Shown here: positions 34,811 through 46,700 of the stretch, piece by piece
How the letters are laid out: each line of letters opens with the position of its first letter
How positions within the stretch are numbered: the stretch's first letter is position 1
Source: Solen grandis
Taxonomy: Eukaryota > Mollusca > Bivalvia > Adapedonta > Solenidae
Direction: 5' to 3'
Assembly: GCA_021229015.1 (NCBI GenBank)
Contig: CM037781.1
Span: 69,958,173-70,022,172 of the forward strand
Length of the DNA: 64,000 bases
Made by a program: the position numbers and the translations under genes
The notes under the pieces: model-generated
Databases searched by the model: none
What the model was told of the DNA's origin: nothing
The model's input: the letters and a program-made list of their open reading frames with translations, nothing else

Positions 34811-35621
34811 GTCAGTGATGGTTCCGGTAAATTTGATAATTTCCGGGAATAATTGTCCGACATTATGATATTTGCATAGCGCGCACCTGTCAACGGGTAG
34901 CCGACATTTCGATAAATGATTAGGCCGGTAAAATGGATTTAAAGTTTATATGGTAAATTGTTTAGACGGTTCAGTAAATCGATTTTTAAAGTACATATAA
35001 ATTATATTTATTTATTGAAAAGCACAAATGTATATATACATTCTGTGTTTTTCACATACAGTTTTACATATAATTATCATTACGACATTGCTTTCGATAA
35101 TTTAGAAATCAAAACATATTTTGTATGTTATAAATACTTATCAATACAAGATTAGAATTATTTGACAATCTTTTCTTTATTATTTAAACGCCTAATGTAG
35201 CAGTTTTCACACCGAATACCTGAACAAAACAGATGGGCTGTATGAATAACATTTTTCCTCTTCAAATTTGTTCAATCCTTGTCCTTTAATTTCGTCTCAT
35301 CGTGTGGTCGATCAACCCCACTGACGTCTGTTTATGTCAAAAACAATCGAATAAATTAATGACTAAACAAAGAAAGTACTAGATTAATTCAATATCAGTT
35401 GGGACTTTTCGAAAATATATATCAAATTCAAAATGAACGCTTTGATTTTCAATCTCGTTCCAGATCTCGCACAACACGGTTTTTCAGAAAAACGATACGG
35501 CCAAAAAAAAAAAAAAAAAAAAAAAAAAATTGCTGCGCATCTGTTATTATAGTTCTACATGGCAAATCACAATTAATAGTTAATTTACCAAATCAAACTT
35601 CAATTGATTATTGTCTGTGTG
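34811..35621. other. AT-rich intergenic with a 27-A run
   Basis: A poly-A run at 35503-35529. No gene or repeat unit recognised; the ORFs at 34958-35155 and 35399-35626 are low complexity. Confidence 0.4.
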
Positions 35622-35835
35622 ATTAGAATACCCGCCCTGGCAGCGGAATCCCGTGGTTTCGATCCCCGGTAGTTACATATGTAAGTTGCTTAAATGGTAT
35701 GTATCGATATCCCTGCTTTCCACTCAATTTTCAAGACGTATGCGATCGGGTGAGGTGTCATGCCACTTGTCTGTCGTGAATATATCCATCGTCGGATACC
35801 CCCGGCTGGTTTTTTTCCGTTTCACTACATGACAT
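35622..35835 (+). mobile_element. SINE-like fragment
   Basis: A tRNA-like piece (CGTGGTTTCGATCCCCGG, box B-like, at about 35650-35668) is followed by GAGGTGTCATGCCACTTGTC and GGATACCCCCGGCTGG... CATGACATCATG. The latter block recurs at 62850-62910. Ends and target duplication not defined. Confidence 0.45.
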
Positions 35836-36018
35836 CATGATCTATAGACCCTATAGATGATCTATCGATCGGCCGTGTATAAATGACATGACGATGGACT
35901 TAACCACGTGGAGTCTATATATGACGCAATACGGGACCTTACACGTGTATCCACGTAGGCAATCATAAACGCACAGACGCATACCAGATAAATATTCAAT
36001 TATATAACCTTGTTTTTG

Positions 36019-36260
36019 GGGTCTACTAGGCCGAAAAAGTAAAGTCGCTGCACTTAACACTCACTGGGCCCTCACCGCGTGGGTTCGAGTCCCGGCAAGG
36101 TCATTCGGATTTTCATGTGAGGAAGCCTTCCAGCTGGCTTGCGGTAGGTCGGTGGTTCTACCCGGTTGCCTCAGTGCATTCGGATCTTCCTCTACCTGTA
36201 ATTTGCTGGACGCCGCTATTTGACTGAACTTCAGCAGCGACGATAAACATCAAAATATCA
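36019..36260 (+). mobile_element. tRNA-Ser-derived SINE, diverged copy
   Basis: The same body as 22984-23236 (GAGGAAGCCTTCCAGCTGG, then GGTAGGTCGGTGGTTCTACC, TGCTGGACGCCGCTATTTGA). The box B GGGTTCGAGTCCC is intact, but the 5' part of the tRNA-like head is heavily mutated and no TSD is visible. An old insertion. Confidence 0.8.
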
Positions 36261-36289
36261 ATAAACTTTATTTTTGATATATTAAGATT

Positions 36290-36480
36290 AATCCAATGTT
36301 GTTGTTGTTGTTTTTTCAGCAAATCGTGTCTAATATTTTCCACGTGCTCTTCATGTCTGAATTGGTCAGTACATGTGTATAAGATATAATAAAATAAATA
36401 GGATCTGACATGAATTGCTATTTTATACCAATTTCTACCAAACGAGCTCATGAAAATGTTATTAAGCGAGCCACTTATCA
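36290..36480 (+). repeat. Dispersed repeat shared with 42770-42850 and 32930-33000
   Basis: The AATAGGATCTGACATGAATT segment through a TGTTATTAAG(A/C)-like end (36398-36475) recurs at 42774-42850. The GCAAATCGTGTCTAATATTT/TTCCACGTG segment (36320-36345) recurs near 32943-32970. Nature unknown. Confidence 0.5.
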
Positions 36481-36713
36481 GACCTATACTGATTGTAGAT
36501 CGCGATTATAAAAACACAAATGAACGGACTGTGAACGAATTATTATTTGTAATCTAACACCAAGAAAACTGAAAATAACGACTACTTGTGTATGTCTCAT
36601 ACAATTCAATATAGTTGCATCAAACACATTTAATCCAGTGTTCGAGTTCAACACACTGAGCATGTATATAGAATACACGCGCGTGGCGTAGAATAATGTA
36701 ATTCGGCTGTAAC

Positions 36714-38347
36714 CAGGGACGTAGCTAGGCCAAAATTGAGTGTACGCACAAATACGCATGGGGGCCGAGTTAAGCCCACCTGCAGGTCCAGGGCAGAGCT
36801 CCGGTTTGGGCTCAGGGGCCGAAGCCCACGGAAGCTCCAACGATTTCGGCATTTAATGTTGGTTAAATTATGCAATCCTATGTCAATACAATTAATGTTT
36901 CAAAAATTGATGTTGTATTACAACAGAAAATTACTCGTCAACATTTGACATTTAAAAAACAGTAAATGTGACGTCGAACTGCCCAAATGTTAATATGCAT
37001 GATCGTGAAACCATCAAAATCCACAAATTATACCCGACAAAATATAAAATACAAGGAGACTTGGGCTGAACAGTTCCTTTTGTTATTTTAAGTTAGAATA
37101 AGTAAGGGTGGAGATAATCTATCACGTCATGTATAAACCTTTGAAAAACTTAAAAGCAAGACGTCGTGGTTTCCTGTTAGCAGAAGTGTCTACAATGTTT
37201 TTAATGTCCAGCTCTCGCTCTCAATAAATGTTCATCAAGTTCAGTCCACTCATTCGTTCGGTTCCGATGGTACTTCCTAAGTACGTCTTTACTCGAGGCA
37301 TAGTCGAATACGACCTTTCTGGAGTGGATATTGATACAGGAACAACAATCAGCAGGATCAACCATCGTCGAATGGTATGGTAGGAGTTTTCTGACGCCAA
37401 AGAGAGCGTGGCTGCAAGGTATCCCGGTGCTGCGGGACTACATTGTCTACATTGCTTATTTGGTGAAACCAATACTTTCTATTTTCTACCGATTAGTCAT
37501 TGTTAGATAATAAAAAAAACATATATATAAAAATACGAGATCCAAACAGAAATGATCAAACATTCAAAATCAACACGAATTATTAATATATAACATTTTT
37601 TCCAACATTTCATACCGTTTCACGGTATTGATTTTGATCAGTAGATTTTTTTTTTCAAATGAGGAGGTTTTATTCCCAAATGAATGTGAAGTGACAGCAT
37701 AAGGCCATGCATTATAAATAGTAATTTTTAAAATTTAGTTTAGCTGTATCGAAAAGATTTTAAGTATTCGAATAAAATCTAGATATAATGCAGATCATTA
37801 TTTTAGAAATCTATAATGAGATAGAACTGTCGTGGGTTATGGTTGGTAGACTTTAGTATCATAAATTAAAAAAACTGCTTAGATCTATTTTGATAGAAAG
37901 GGGGAATTGTCCGGAGTCCAGCTAGATGTTAGAAGAATAAGCTTCTCTTTATGTGAGAACGGGTCTTCATTCTTTAAAATATCACGATATCCAGGAGGTT
38001 ATGACAAATTGAAAGAAAACCGCGTGGTAGACAAGCTTCGGGTGTTCTTGGTAGTATTGGAAATCGCGTTAAAATAAACGAAAGGAGTGAATACAACTTT
38101 AATAATAAGTATACTTACGAAAAAAAAAATCATATATCAACCCATTGTAGATCTAAATAAAACGATTTTTTTTTCTATTTTAATCATTGCATTCTCCAAA
38201 AAGATCGTATATATGCCTTACCCGGGTTAGCATTAATTTATTTTATATCATTTTTCGCATTAAAATATTTTTTTTTATTTTATCTACCTCTCGGAAAAAT
38301 TGTACGCACGTGCGTATTCGGCGTATATATAGGCATCTACGTCACTG
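36714..38347 (-). mobile_element. Internally deleted hAT transposon
   Basis: Terminal inverted repeats: CAGGGACGTAGCTAGGCC at the left end, and CAGTGACGTAGATGCC read inward from the right end at 38347. GTAAC immediately outside both ends (36709-36713 and 38348-38352) is a direct 5-bp repeat. At 1.63 kb it is much shorter than an autonomous hAT element (about 3-4 kb), and only the C-terminal dimerisation part of the transposase remains. The classical hAT duplication is 8 bp; 5 bp would place it in a shorter-TSD hAT subgroup or mean the outer bases have drifted. Confidence 0.8.
37221..37472 (-). pseudogene. hAT transposase remnant (C-terminal dimerisation domain)
   Basis: An open frame of about 83 codons on the minus strand (the first codon is TTG; a stop lies three codons upstream). 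It contains the recognisable hAT C-terminal dimerisation signature: LIVVPVSISTPERSYSTMPRVK then TYLGSTIGTERMSGLNLM. The invariant Ser-x-x-x-x-ERSFS-like element is present as S-T-P-E-R-S-Y-S. The RNase-H-like catalytic core and BED zinc finger are missing from the element, so it cannot encode active transposase; it could only be mobilised in trans. Confidence 0.85.
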
Positions 38348-38352
38348 GTAAC

Positions 38353-39264
38353 GTGTTAAATATAAGAAACTAATTATGTGATGGTTATACGAAACCGGAA
38401 ACAGCTTTTTGAGCATAATGTCATATGATAAAAAAATAAATTCTCTGCAGAGACCGGGAAATGCGATTGTGGCAGTTTAAAATAGAATAATTACATGTGC
38501 ACGTTCTGTTCGTGATCTGTGATGATGCAAAAAAACTTAACAATTTCAAACGTGTCTGATACTTGGAACCAATACATCGGTTGACAAGAGCAGCAACAGC
38601 AGCAGCAACAACAACAACAAATACCTATAACGACTACTGTACATTCGGCGGCTCGGATAGACTTCCATCTTTTCTGTTTTGAAAGCCAGGATCACGTAAA
38701 TAATGTAAAGAAAAAAAAACATATTTGTACCCACCATTACCACCTGTACCGAAATATAAAAAAACAGAGAGAAATAGCATATTTAAACATAAATATTGCA
38801 TTTGATCGCATATATATTTATATATTTCAAAATAATATAACAGAAATCAAAATGCAATAAAATCTATATTTGCCTCAGTATAGTCTATTACAGAACACAA
38901 AACACAGACAATTGAACATTATAAATACAGCAAAGAACTACTTTAGAAATTAGAAATAAAGAGAGAGCGAGAGAGAAAATAAAACAGAAACAACATAAGT
39001 ATTATGTTATTGTTACCACAGTGTAAAATGAATAAGACCCTGATACTATGCCTCCATGCTTATTTCATTGTCTTTTATTAACTCTTTAACGATAAACTTG
39101 TACGTACTGTCTGACTGACTCGTATACTTTAAATGATATAAAGTTTCTACACATAAAACGGTCATGATGAACCATCGTGTAGGTAAAGGTGGCTTAATAT
39201 AACTAAAATTAAATGTGTGCATGGCATTATCAACGTGTGTTTTTGGTTGATTTTACACAATATT
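38353..39264. other. AT-rich intergenic
   Basis: A CAG/CAA microsatellite lies at 38590-38620. No gene recognised; the minus 65-codon ORF at 38546-38743 encodes a poly-Leu run from that microsatellite. Confidence 0.4.
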
Positions 39265-39545
39265 GTTTGTTTGTTGAGTTGAACGTCCCACCAAAAAAAC
39301 AAAATTCAGTCTTTTGGAGACTATGTCTCCTTAAGATAAATATGGTGCTGCCACACTGCAGTATCACGGTGTGAACATGTGACATGATACCACACCCAGT
39401 CACATTATTCTGACACCGGGCCGACCAATTTCGGGAGCTACCAGTGCCATTTTAACGACCTTAGTATGTCGCGGTCGAGGATCGAAACGACGACCTCCTG
39501 CAACCCAGGAAAAGGCTCTAACCACACGGCCACTTGGAACGGATG
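39265..39545 (-). mobile_element. tRNA-derived SINE, second family
   Basis: Minus-strand copy of the element at 28269-28583: tail (CAAA)n with GGTGGGACGTTCAACTC, body ACTGCAGTGTGGCAGC, head GTGGCCGTGTGGTTAGAGCC and a box B degraded to TTTCGATCC. No clear TSD. Confidence 0.8.
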
Positions 39546-39714
39546 TTGCCCAACGGCTTCCATACAGATTCTAACTAATATAATGTCAACGAAATACTGA
39601 CTACGAAGGTTCGGTTATAAATCTTGTAGTCACGCATAAACATACTTGTCATCAATAACCATAAACATTCGGGTTAAAAAACAACAAATATTGATTTATC
39701 CATAAATTCGCCAG

Positions 39715-39885
39715 GTTAACTATTCAGACACCGGGCCAGCAAGTCCTGGAACTGACCCGTATCTATGTTGAGCGCAAAGCAGGGAGCTACCAGTACATTT
39801 TTAACGACTTAGGTATGTCGCGGTTGGGGACAAATCCACGACCGCCCGCTCCAAAGGTGCTGTAACCACGGACGGTAGACCTATT
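39715..39885 (-). mobile_element. SINE second family, truncated copy
   Basis: Keeps the CCGGTGTCTGAATAG body edge, a CAACATAGATACGGGTCAG segment and a decayed tRNA-like head (GGTTACAGCACC, GTGGATTTGTCCC). The 3' body and tail are missing. Confidence 0.65.
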
Positions 39886-40704
39886 TTATCGGTGTAACAG
39901 GTCAGTGAATAAGCATTCATTCAATATGCTGCCAGGTGGGTGTTATTGTTGACCTAATTTTAATGCTAATTCACATGTGATCAATGCCCCCTTCTCATTC
40001 ACACGTTTTAAACTCTAAACACATTTTATATTATTTAATACATAATTTATTTCAAATATTAAGTTTTCTAAGCATCGAAAATTTGTGAACCAGCTCTTTC
40101 TTATGGTTATCATAACCAAAGACTAATCATAGGACTGAGCTGAAAGTCCTAATGTCACGTTAAGCATAACCAGAAAAGGTAAAGCAGAAAGTCACGTGGC
40201 TTGAAATTTGGAAATGTTTTACTGATTTTCCGCCTCAAATGGATCGTGTTGCTATTGTACCATTTTACTGTGAGGGATAAACACTATGTTTTTCATTGAA
40301 ATCCCTATTCGATTTACCAAGGACATATTACATGCCAGAGGTATTCAAATTGCTACACTTCATGTACAGCGGGCCACTGCCTAACGTCACACATATTCAT
40401 TCATAGTATTTTTTACCGCTTACGCAACTATGCAGAGTTTTCATTCGTTATGTGTTGTGTTAACTTCTGTATTAAAATGATAAACAATATAAAAAGAAGA
40501 TTGTTGTGCATTTTCTCTCTATATATTATGTAATAAATACCCCGTGCCTTAACTGAACTCGACACATATCTATTGTATAACGAGGGTACAAGAAAACAGG
40601 TACGTGTATTGCTTGCCCGCTAAAGGGCATTGAATTTGTTTTTTCGATATTCAGATTCCCACAATCAGCCCTAATATGTTGCTTTGTAAAAAAAAAAAAA
40701 AAAA
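39886..40704. other. Intergenic, nothing recognised
   Basis: AT-rich; a short A-run at 40689-40705. Confidence 0.4.
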
Positions 40705-41130
40705 ATGACGTAAAACAAAATCTATGTTTAGATAAAAAATAAACATGTATTCATTATTCATCGCTTCGACTCAACAGTAAAACAGGTTGTTGGATATGTA
40801 TGCTAAGCAAACTTTAAGTAATATCAATATAATATTAAATATATTATATATAACATTAATTATTATTAAAGTACATATAAGCTATAAAGTAATCAGTGAC
40901 CAAGTTCTATTGGTGATCTTACAGGACATCTTTATTGAAATATTGTATTTACAAACTAAACGTTCATTATATCTTCTTTAATTAATTAGCTTCAAAATAA
41001 ACCCCATGATTCTTGTATAAAACCATTTCTAAGGCACATTGGTGACGGTCTGTGTTGTAGGTTTGAATCCTGTAGGGGCAAGTATTTTACATGACCTTTC
41101 CAGGCGTGAAGTACTCGTTCAATATTTGCG
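40705..41130 (+). repeat. ~430-bp duplicated segment, copy 1 (includes SINE third-family piece)
   Basis: GACGTAAAACAAAATCTATG, AACAGGTTGTTGGATATGTA, GACCAAGTTCTATTGGTGAT, ATTATATCTTCTTTAATTAA and finally GGTTTGAATCCTGTAGGGGC plus CCAGGCGTGAAGTACT. All recur in order at 41383-41765. The box B-like GGTTTGAATCC belongs to the embedded SINE. The 64-codon ORF at 40787-40981 is AT-rich chance. Confidence 0.65.
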
Positions 41131-41305
41131 CATTTTTTCATTACAGTTTATTAAACACGTTATCTCCGGCATCGACTATCAACCCTTTTTAATACAGTTT
41201 AGACTTCCATAAATCAATCGTTCTGAAATAAACATAAAACTTATTTCTATTTACTCGTAGTGATAAGACAGAAAACAAGATTTTGAACTTGTGTGCGTGT
41301 GTGTG

Positions 41306-41321
41306 TGGGGGGGGGGGGGGG
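41306..41321. repeat. (GT)n followed by poly-G
   Basis: A GTGTGTGT tract passes into 15 G. Run length is unreliable. Confidence 0.85.
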
Positions 41322-41382
41322 TGCGCTATGACTAAACATAGCCCAGAATCGTTGTGCGATACAGAAATGCTTACTATCATAA

Positions 41383-41765
41383 TTGACGTAAAACAAAATT
41401 TATGATCAGATAATAATATATTCGCTTCAACTTAACAGTTTAACAGGTTGTTGGATATGTATAGTGATAGTATAATCTACAATATATACCCATCATTAAA
41501 TAAATATTGGCTATACAGCCACCATTGACCAAGTTCCAGTGGTTATCTTACTGGATATCATAATTGAAATATTTTCTTTTACAAAACAAACGTTAATTAT
41601 ATCTTCTGCAAAACGATCTTACATAAAACAAGGGCGCCATGATACCATGGTAAAAATCCCGACTGCGGACCCAAAGGTTGTTGACCCGTGACCCATTGCG
41701 GCAAGGAATTTTAATGACATTCCCAGGCGCGAAGTACTGGCTCAACCTAGAGGGACTGATGTAAC
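41383..41765 (+). repeat. ~430-bp duplicated segment, copy 2
   Basis: Colinear with 40705-41130 (offset about 680 bp falling to 620), with many substitutions and indels. It carries a fuller SINE third-family head (CCCGACTGCGGACCCAAAGG, GCGGCAAGGAATTTTAATGA). Confidence 0.65.
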
Positions 41766-42117
41766 GTATAGGAACCTTTTTTTTTTTTCTTTTCTTTTTT
41801 TCTAATCGGACATAAAATAGTTTTGAATAAAACAGGAAGCGACAACATAAGAACGACAACAGGACACTAATGAAATATTTCCATTTCCTAAAAATATACT
41901 ATAGAGCATAATAAATTCTCCTAGCAAAAACAATTATATTAATTAAAATCTATAAATACAGTATTAGGGTAACATATTAAATAGGACATGACACTTGTAC
42001 CCTGTGAAAATCCCTTTCTATAAAGCGATACAAGTGGTTCGTCATCTTCAAGTATGGTTTGCGTCTATACATCATAGCATATGTCGACTTGATCAATTTT
42101 GCGATTATATTTAATAT

Positions 42118-42352
42118 GTTTGTTAGGTTAAACGTTCCGCCGATAGTGTTTCCTTCATCTGTAGATTTTGTCTTTTTGAGACAGATATAGTGCTGCCACA
42201 CTGCAGCATCACGCCGTAGACATATGGCATGATACCACACCCAGACACATTAACCTGACACCGGTCAACCAGTTCTATAATTGTCCCTTTATGCTTAGCG
42301 CCAAGCAAGGGAGCTACGACTTTGGTATGTCCCGGCTGGGGATCGGGGATAG
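42118..42352 (-). mobile_element. SINE second family, head-truncated copy
   Basis: Minus-strand tail GGCGGAACGTTTAACCTAAC, body GGTATCATGCCATATGTCTA and GCTGCAGTGTGGCAGCACTA, and a broken head ending near CCCGATCCCCAGCC. The box A region is absent. Confidence 0.75.
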
Positions 42353-43974
42353 TTAAGTTTATATCTTATACCATTATAACTATAATGTACATATAATTTG
42401 CGTGATTTAGTACACATTTAACTTATTGCTAGGTTTAAAATAAACAGTGGTATCTTGCATGACTGGCCGATTGTGGATCCAAAGGTTTAAGGGTAAGAAT
42501 TGTCATAAACTTCCAAATCGCATAGTACTGATCTTGTTGTGTTGTGTTGTGGGCGTGTTTCCCAATCAAAGTACGATACACAAAAATGTAAGTCATACTA
42601 AAACGTAATCACACTAATCACGATTACACGAATAAAGTTATCCCTAAACACCATTCTGCCGCCATTTAGTTTGTCAGATTGGATTTCGTCATTTATAGAA
42701 ACGTCAAAACATCAATAAATTGTTGTTGCCATGACAACCAAACACCTGCATCCAAAAAAAAAAAAAAAGATAAATAGGATCTGACATGAATTGTCATTTC
42801 ATAGCAAATTTTACTAACTCGTTCATGAAACTGTTATTAAGATCGCCATTCCAACATCCATGGTTTACTATAGTAAAGTTAATGTTGTTATTTTTGCTTG
42901 GATTATGCTTTGAAGATATTTTTTGCATGTTATTTCCGAAATACCTTTAGTAGATCGCAATGTTAACATTTGTGATACGTTTTATCAAAATTAGTGCGTG
43001 TGAAGTCACTACCCGCACACAAACTCTACGACGACAATCCATATAGAAGTGACCTTGACATTCGACCTTGTAAATATAAATCTGAATTCTTATCACGAAG
43101 TGTTGAACGTTCGTCGAAATAAAACAAATAAATAGGTACTGCTAAACTCAAAGTATGTACGGACTGACTAAAGGGTAGATAGGTGAACAAACAGTACAGC
43201 ACGAACCGTCATCCATTGCTTGGTTTTTGACCTTTTGTTTTTTACTTTTTCATTATCTTAATGAACCTCATAACTTTTTAAAAATCAAACTTAAAATGTT
43301 AATGATATCTTGTTTATTTTTCACTTTATTTATCTACTTATCTATTTTAAAGGAAGGGAAGTACATCTATGTTTTAATAGGGTTATTTAAAGAAAGGTAT
43401 ACCCCTTACTGCTGAGAAAAGTAAGAACACGCATAATCGGTTATACCGATATCATTCCATTACGGCTTTCCGCAAACATGTGGAAAACGTATAGGGTCTT
43501 AGTAATAAGGCTATTATTAAGAACTATTGGGTTTGTTTGCCGATAAGCCAGCAGCATATATAAGTTATCGTTTATAATTTAAATCTTATGGTATTTATCG
43601 CAAGCGACGCGAAGCGGAACGCTGCAATATGTCCATTAAATTTAAAATATAAACGATTTAACATTTTTGCAGTTTGTCACGAACGCTATATATATTTGCC
43701 TTTGATCTCGCGTTATGGAACCAATCTCCGTTTGATTGACAGTCCAGTCAGTAACACTGGGTACATTTTATAGGGCTTCATGCAAAACGTGACGTAATCT
43801 CCCGCCGCCGCAACAAGCTCCGCCCGTTTTGTTCAAATATTACGGATCATTTTATGCAATGCATTTTTTTAATATTTAAACGAGATGCGAACATTTTATT
43901 GGACGATTAAGTTGGACAAACTGTAAAAAATAAACAATTGGCAAAGTGACTTTGATCCCTTTGAACGCAACATA
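42353..43974. other. Intergenic; old repeat pieces only
   Basis: Holds a SINE third-family trace (42465-42540), the 36.3-kb dispersed repeat (42774-42850) and otherwise unrecognised sequence. The ORFs at 43227-43415 and 43588-43773 show no domain. Confidence 0.4.
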
Positions 43975-44190
43975 TTTTGTCGCCGTGTGACGTCACATGA
44001 CGCCAGGGTGAAAAAAAAGCTACCAACGTTTGTACGCGCTCTACAACAGTCATTACTGGGCAGGTTTTCTGGACATTTTCTTAGAATATATATTACGTTT
44101 TAGATTTGCAGGAATGTATACGTTTTTCCAGAATCGAAAAAGATCAAGGTTTAATGGCTAAACCAAGTTTCGAACCTTGGAAATGAATAT
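43975..44190 (+). repeat. Second copy of the TGACGTCA-bearing dispersed repeat
   Basis: TGACGTCA at 43988 and then TGACGCC; the order of motifs (GTACGCGCTCTACAAC, GGACATTTTCTTAGAATATA, TTAATGGCTAAACCAAGTTT) parallels 26050-26210 despite strong divergence. Confidence 0.5.
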
Positions 44191-44459
44191 TTTATGAATA
44201 CAATATCGTATAATTGTTGGTCCTTTGAACGATCTTTAAAGACGTTTCAGCGGGTTACTATTAACGGAAAGATTTTTTTTTAATTTTCCTCATATACCTC
44301 TATAAAAAATAAATAAATATATCATGTAAAATAATAGGTCACCATGCGTTTAAGAGTTATGGTCTTACAAACAAACACTACTACCTCCTTAATAACAGGA
44401 AAATTGCAAATTGAGACATCTCTATTTATTTATTTTTAAAATTTTATCCATATTTCGGG

Positions 44460-44960
44460 GTTCATCTACATCTTTTAATATACAATAATTTCAATAAAAT
44501 ATCATATTTTTGATAAAAAACATGAACATAATTTTGATTTAAAAATATCCTACGTACAAATTTTTTTCTAATGTTCTATATATGTAGTCAGTCATGTATT
44601 TTATCAAATCAGGTAAAAACAATATATGTCACCAGGCTTGTTTTTAAACTATAGTCATCACCAAATTACCACCCTTTATTACAAAAAAAAAACAACAAAA
44701 ACAACAAGATCACGTTTAAATTATTAAAAATTGAAACTGCATTTTTCTTTTCAGTATAATTGATTTAGTAATAAAATGTATCAAAATAAACATAAAATGA
44801 CATAATGTTCTGAATAGTATTCATGTTATAGACTTAAATTTACATTTTTAATAAACAACAATTGCCATAAAATATTATATTTTTGATAAAAACATGACCA
44901 TAATTTTGATTGTAAAAAAAGAATCCTAAAGAGAGATTTTTTCTAATGTTCTGCTGATGC
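44460..44960. repeat. AT-rich tandem duplication, ~372-bp offset
   Basis: 44469-44575 (TACATCTTTTAATATACAAT, TTTTGATAAAAAACATGAAC, CATAATTTTGATT, TTTTTCTAATGTTCT) is repeated with changes at 44841-44950. Non-coding. Confidence 0.5.
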
Positions 44961-46700
44961 TGCTGATAACGTTGTTTAATTAGGGTCCATCTGCCTGTTC
45001 GGCTTTGTGGGCGGACCCCGGAGTGTGACCCCTCACCCCTATAAAATACAATTTTGTGGTCTGAAGTGGGTCAGATTTTGAATTAAATCTGTAATTCACA
45101 GATTTTATATTTTTCCTAAAGTCAAATTTTTGTTGTCCGAAAAGGTAGGTAATTAACTAGCTAATTTGAGCTGGAGGTGTTAATTACCCTGGAATGGAAT
45201 GTGGAAGGGTTTGCTTGTTGCTCATGTGGCCTGTAATGTTGGTCGGCATGTGGGTTGGAGGTGTACTGTGCCTTCCTTCTTTTTCTGTCTCGCCGGGAAG
45301 AAACCGCGCACTTGAGGTGCCACGATGGTTCCCCTTGAGACCGTTGTACCGTCTCATCAGTGCCGACCAAATTAGACTTTGAAACATGAGTATGCTTGAG
45401 ATGTTCGAAGAGGAGAAGGATTTTTAAGGCCCGCAAACAAATGGCCTTTTCATCTTTTTACTGCTACAACAACGGCCCCTTATTAGGGTAATTTTGAATT
45501 TTAATAGCCAATTTCGGCTAGCAAGGATATTTTCAACCTTGTATAATAATTTGAGCCAAATATAAAAAATTAAAAGTTAAAAGTTAAAAGAAGGAGTGGA
45601 TATTATTTGTTTTTGATTATGGAAAAAAGCCAAAAATGGTATATAAATTAGTTTATGATGTCTATTTGCCAAAAGAGGTTGTTTTTTTTTTGCCAAAGAA
45701 AGAGAAAAAAAAAATACAAAAAAAAGGAAAAAAATAGATAGGATTTATGTAGATCTTGCCAGAAGCCCTTTCTATTTCGTTTGAGAGATCGGGTGTGTTA
45801 TATAGTAAATTGTATTTACGGATTTACTGAAAAAGTTTTTTATGTAATTTTTCCTTTTTTCCTTTGAGGTATGAGAGGAGATATTAGCATGTCTCTAGTT
45901 GAACTAGAGCTCATAATAGTGTGTGTGGTAAGGTATATCTCATCCTTGTAATGAGATATGGTGAGTGTCCCTGTTGTAGGGCTCATATGGGGTTTTTGGC
46001 AAGGGAGGGGATAGACCTTTTGTTTGGGTTGTCCCTTTTATCAAGGGCTCATATGGGTCTGTCCTCCTTTGAGGCTCATACTTGGGTGAGGCGTATTACC
46101 ATGTGTATTCTCCTCCCATACTTCAATAGAGTTATTATACAATTAGAGAATTGTTGTATTTTATTTTCCCGGTCTCCTAATTACTTATCTGCTTACTACT
46201 CTTATATGTTTAATTTATTATTTTCTTACGTTTTTGTACTTATTTAACATGCTATATCATTTTTTATCTATATCTCCCGGGTTTTTAGGCTTCGGGTTTT
46301 AGCTATTGACTACTTAGCTATGTTACTACAGTGTTATCTACATTATTTTCTATCTATTTTCTAGTCATCTAGGTATTAATGTATTGTCCCCCCCCCTTTT
46401 TTTCCTGTTGAACTAATGATTTTCTCCCTAATTGCTTCATCTGGTAACGGGTGCTAATTAGTGATCCTCCTTTTCCTTGTTTGTAAGTTTCATGATGGTA
46501 TTTTGATTACTGATTAGTATTCGTATATTTGTTTGCGTGTTTTCTGGCTTTGATGGCACTTTTTGATTACTGAGACTTTTTACTCTGAGTGCTGGTCAGC
46601 AGCTGTCATGAGTTTCATGGCTTGTGTTTTGGTGTTTTGTGCTGATTACGAAGTATATTTAAGTGGGAACCGTACTTCTACCTATCACTTGTCTTTTCAG
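44961..46700. other. GT- and T-rich region upstream of the Tpt1-like exon
   Basis: Base composition shifts to T/G-rich on the plus strand from about 45 to 48 kb, unlike the AT-balanced flanks. The minus ORF of 91 codons (45161-45436) and the plus ORFs at 45194-45382 and 45921-46247 overlap or lack domains. A TATATTTAAG box lies at 46651-46660, about 40 bp before the Tpt1-like exon, and could be a promoter element or intronic. Confidence 0.35.

Noticed and set aside
36484..36948. Overlapping ORFs of 122, 75 and 70 codons at the left end of the hAT element
   Set aside because: They overlap in three frames on both strands in the GC-rich terminal part of the hAT element and lack domains.
45161..45436. 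91-codon minus ORF with an overlapping 67-codon ORF
   Set aside because: Two minus frames and one plus frame are open over the same stretch; no recognisable domain.
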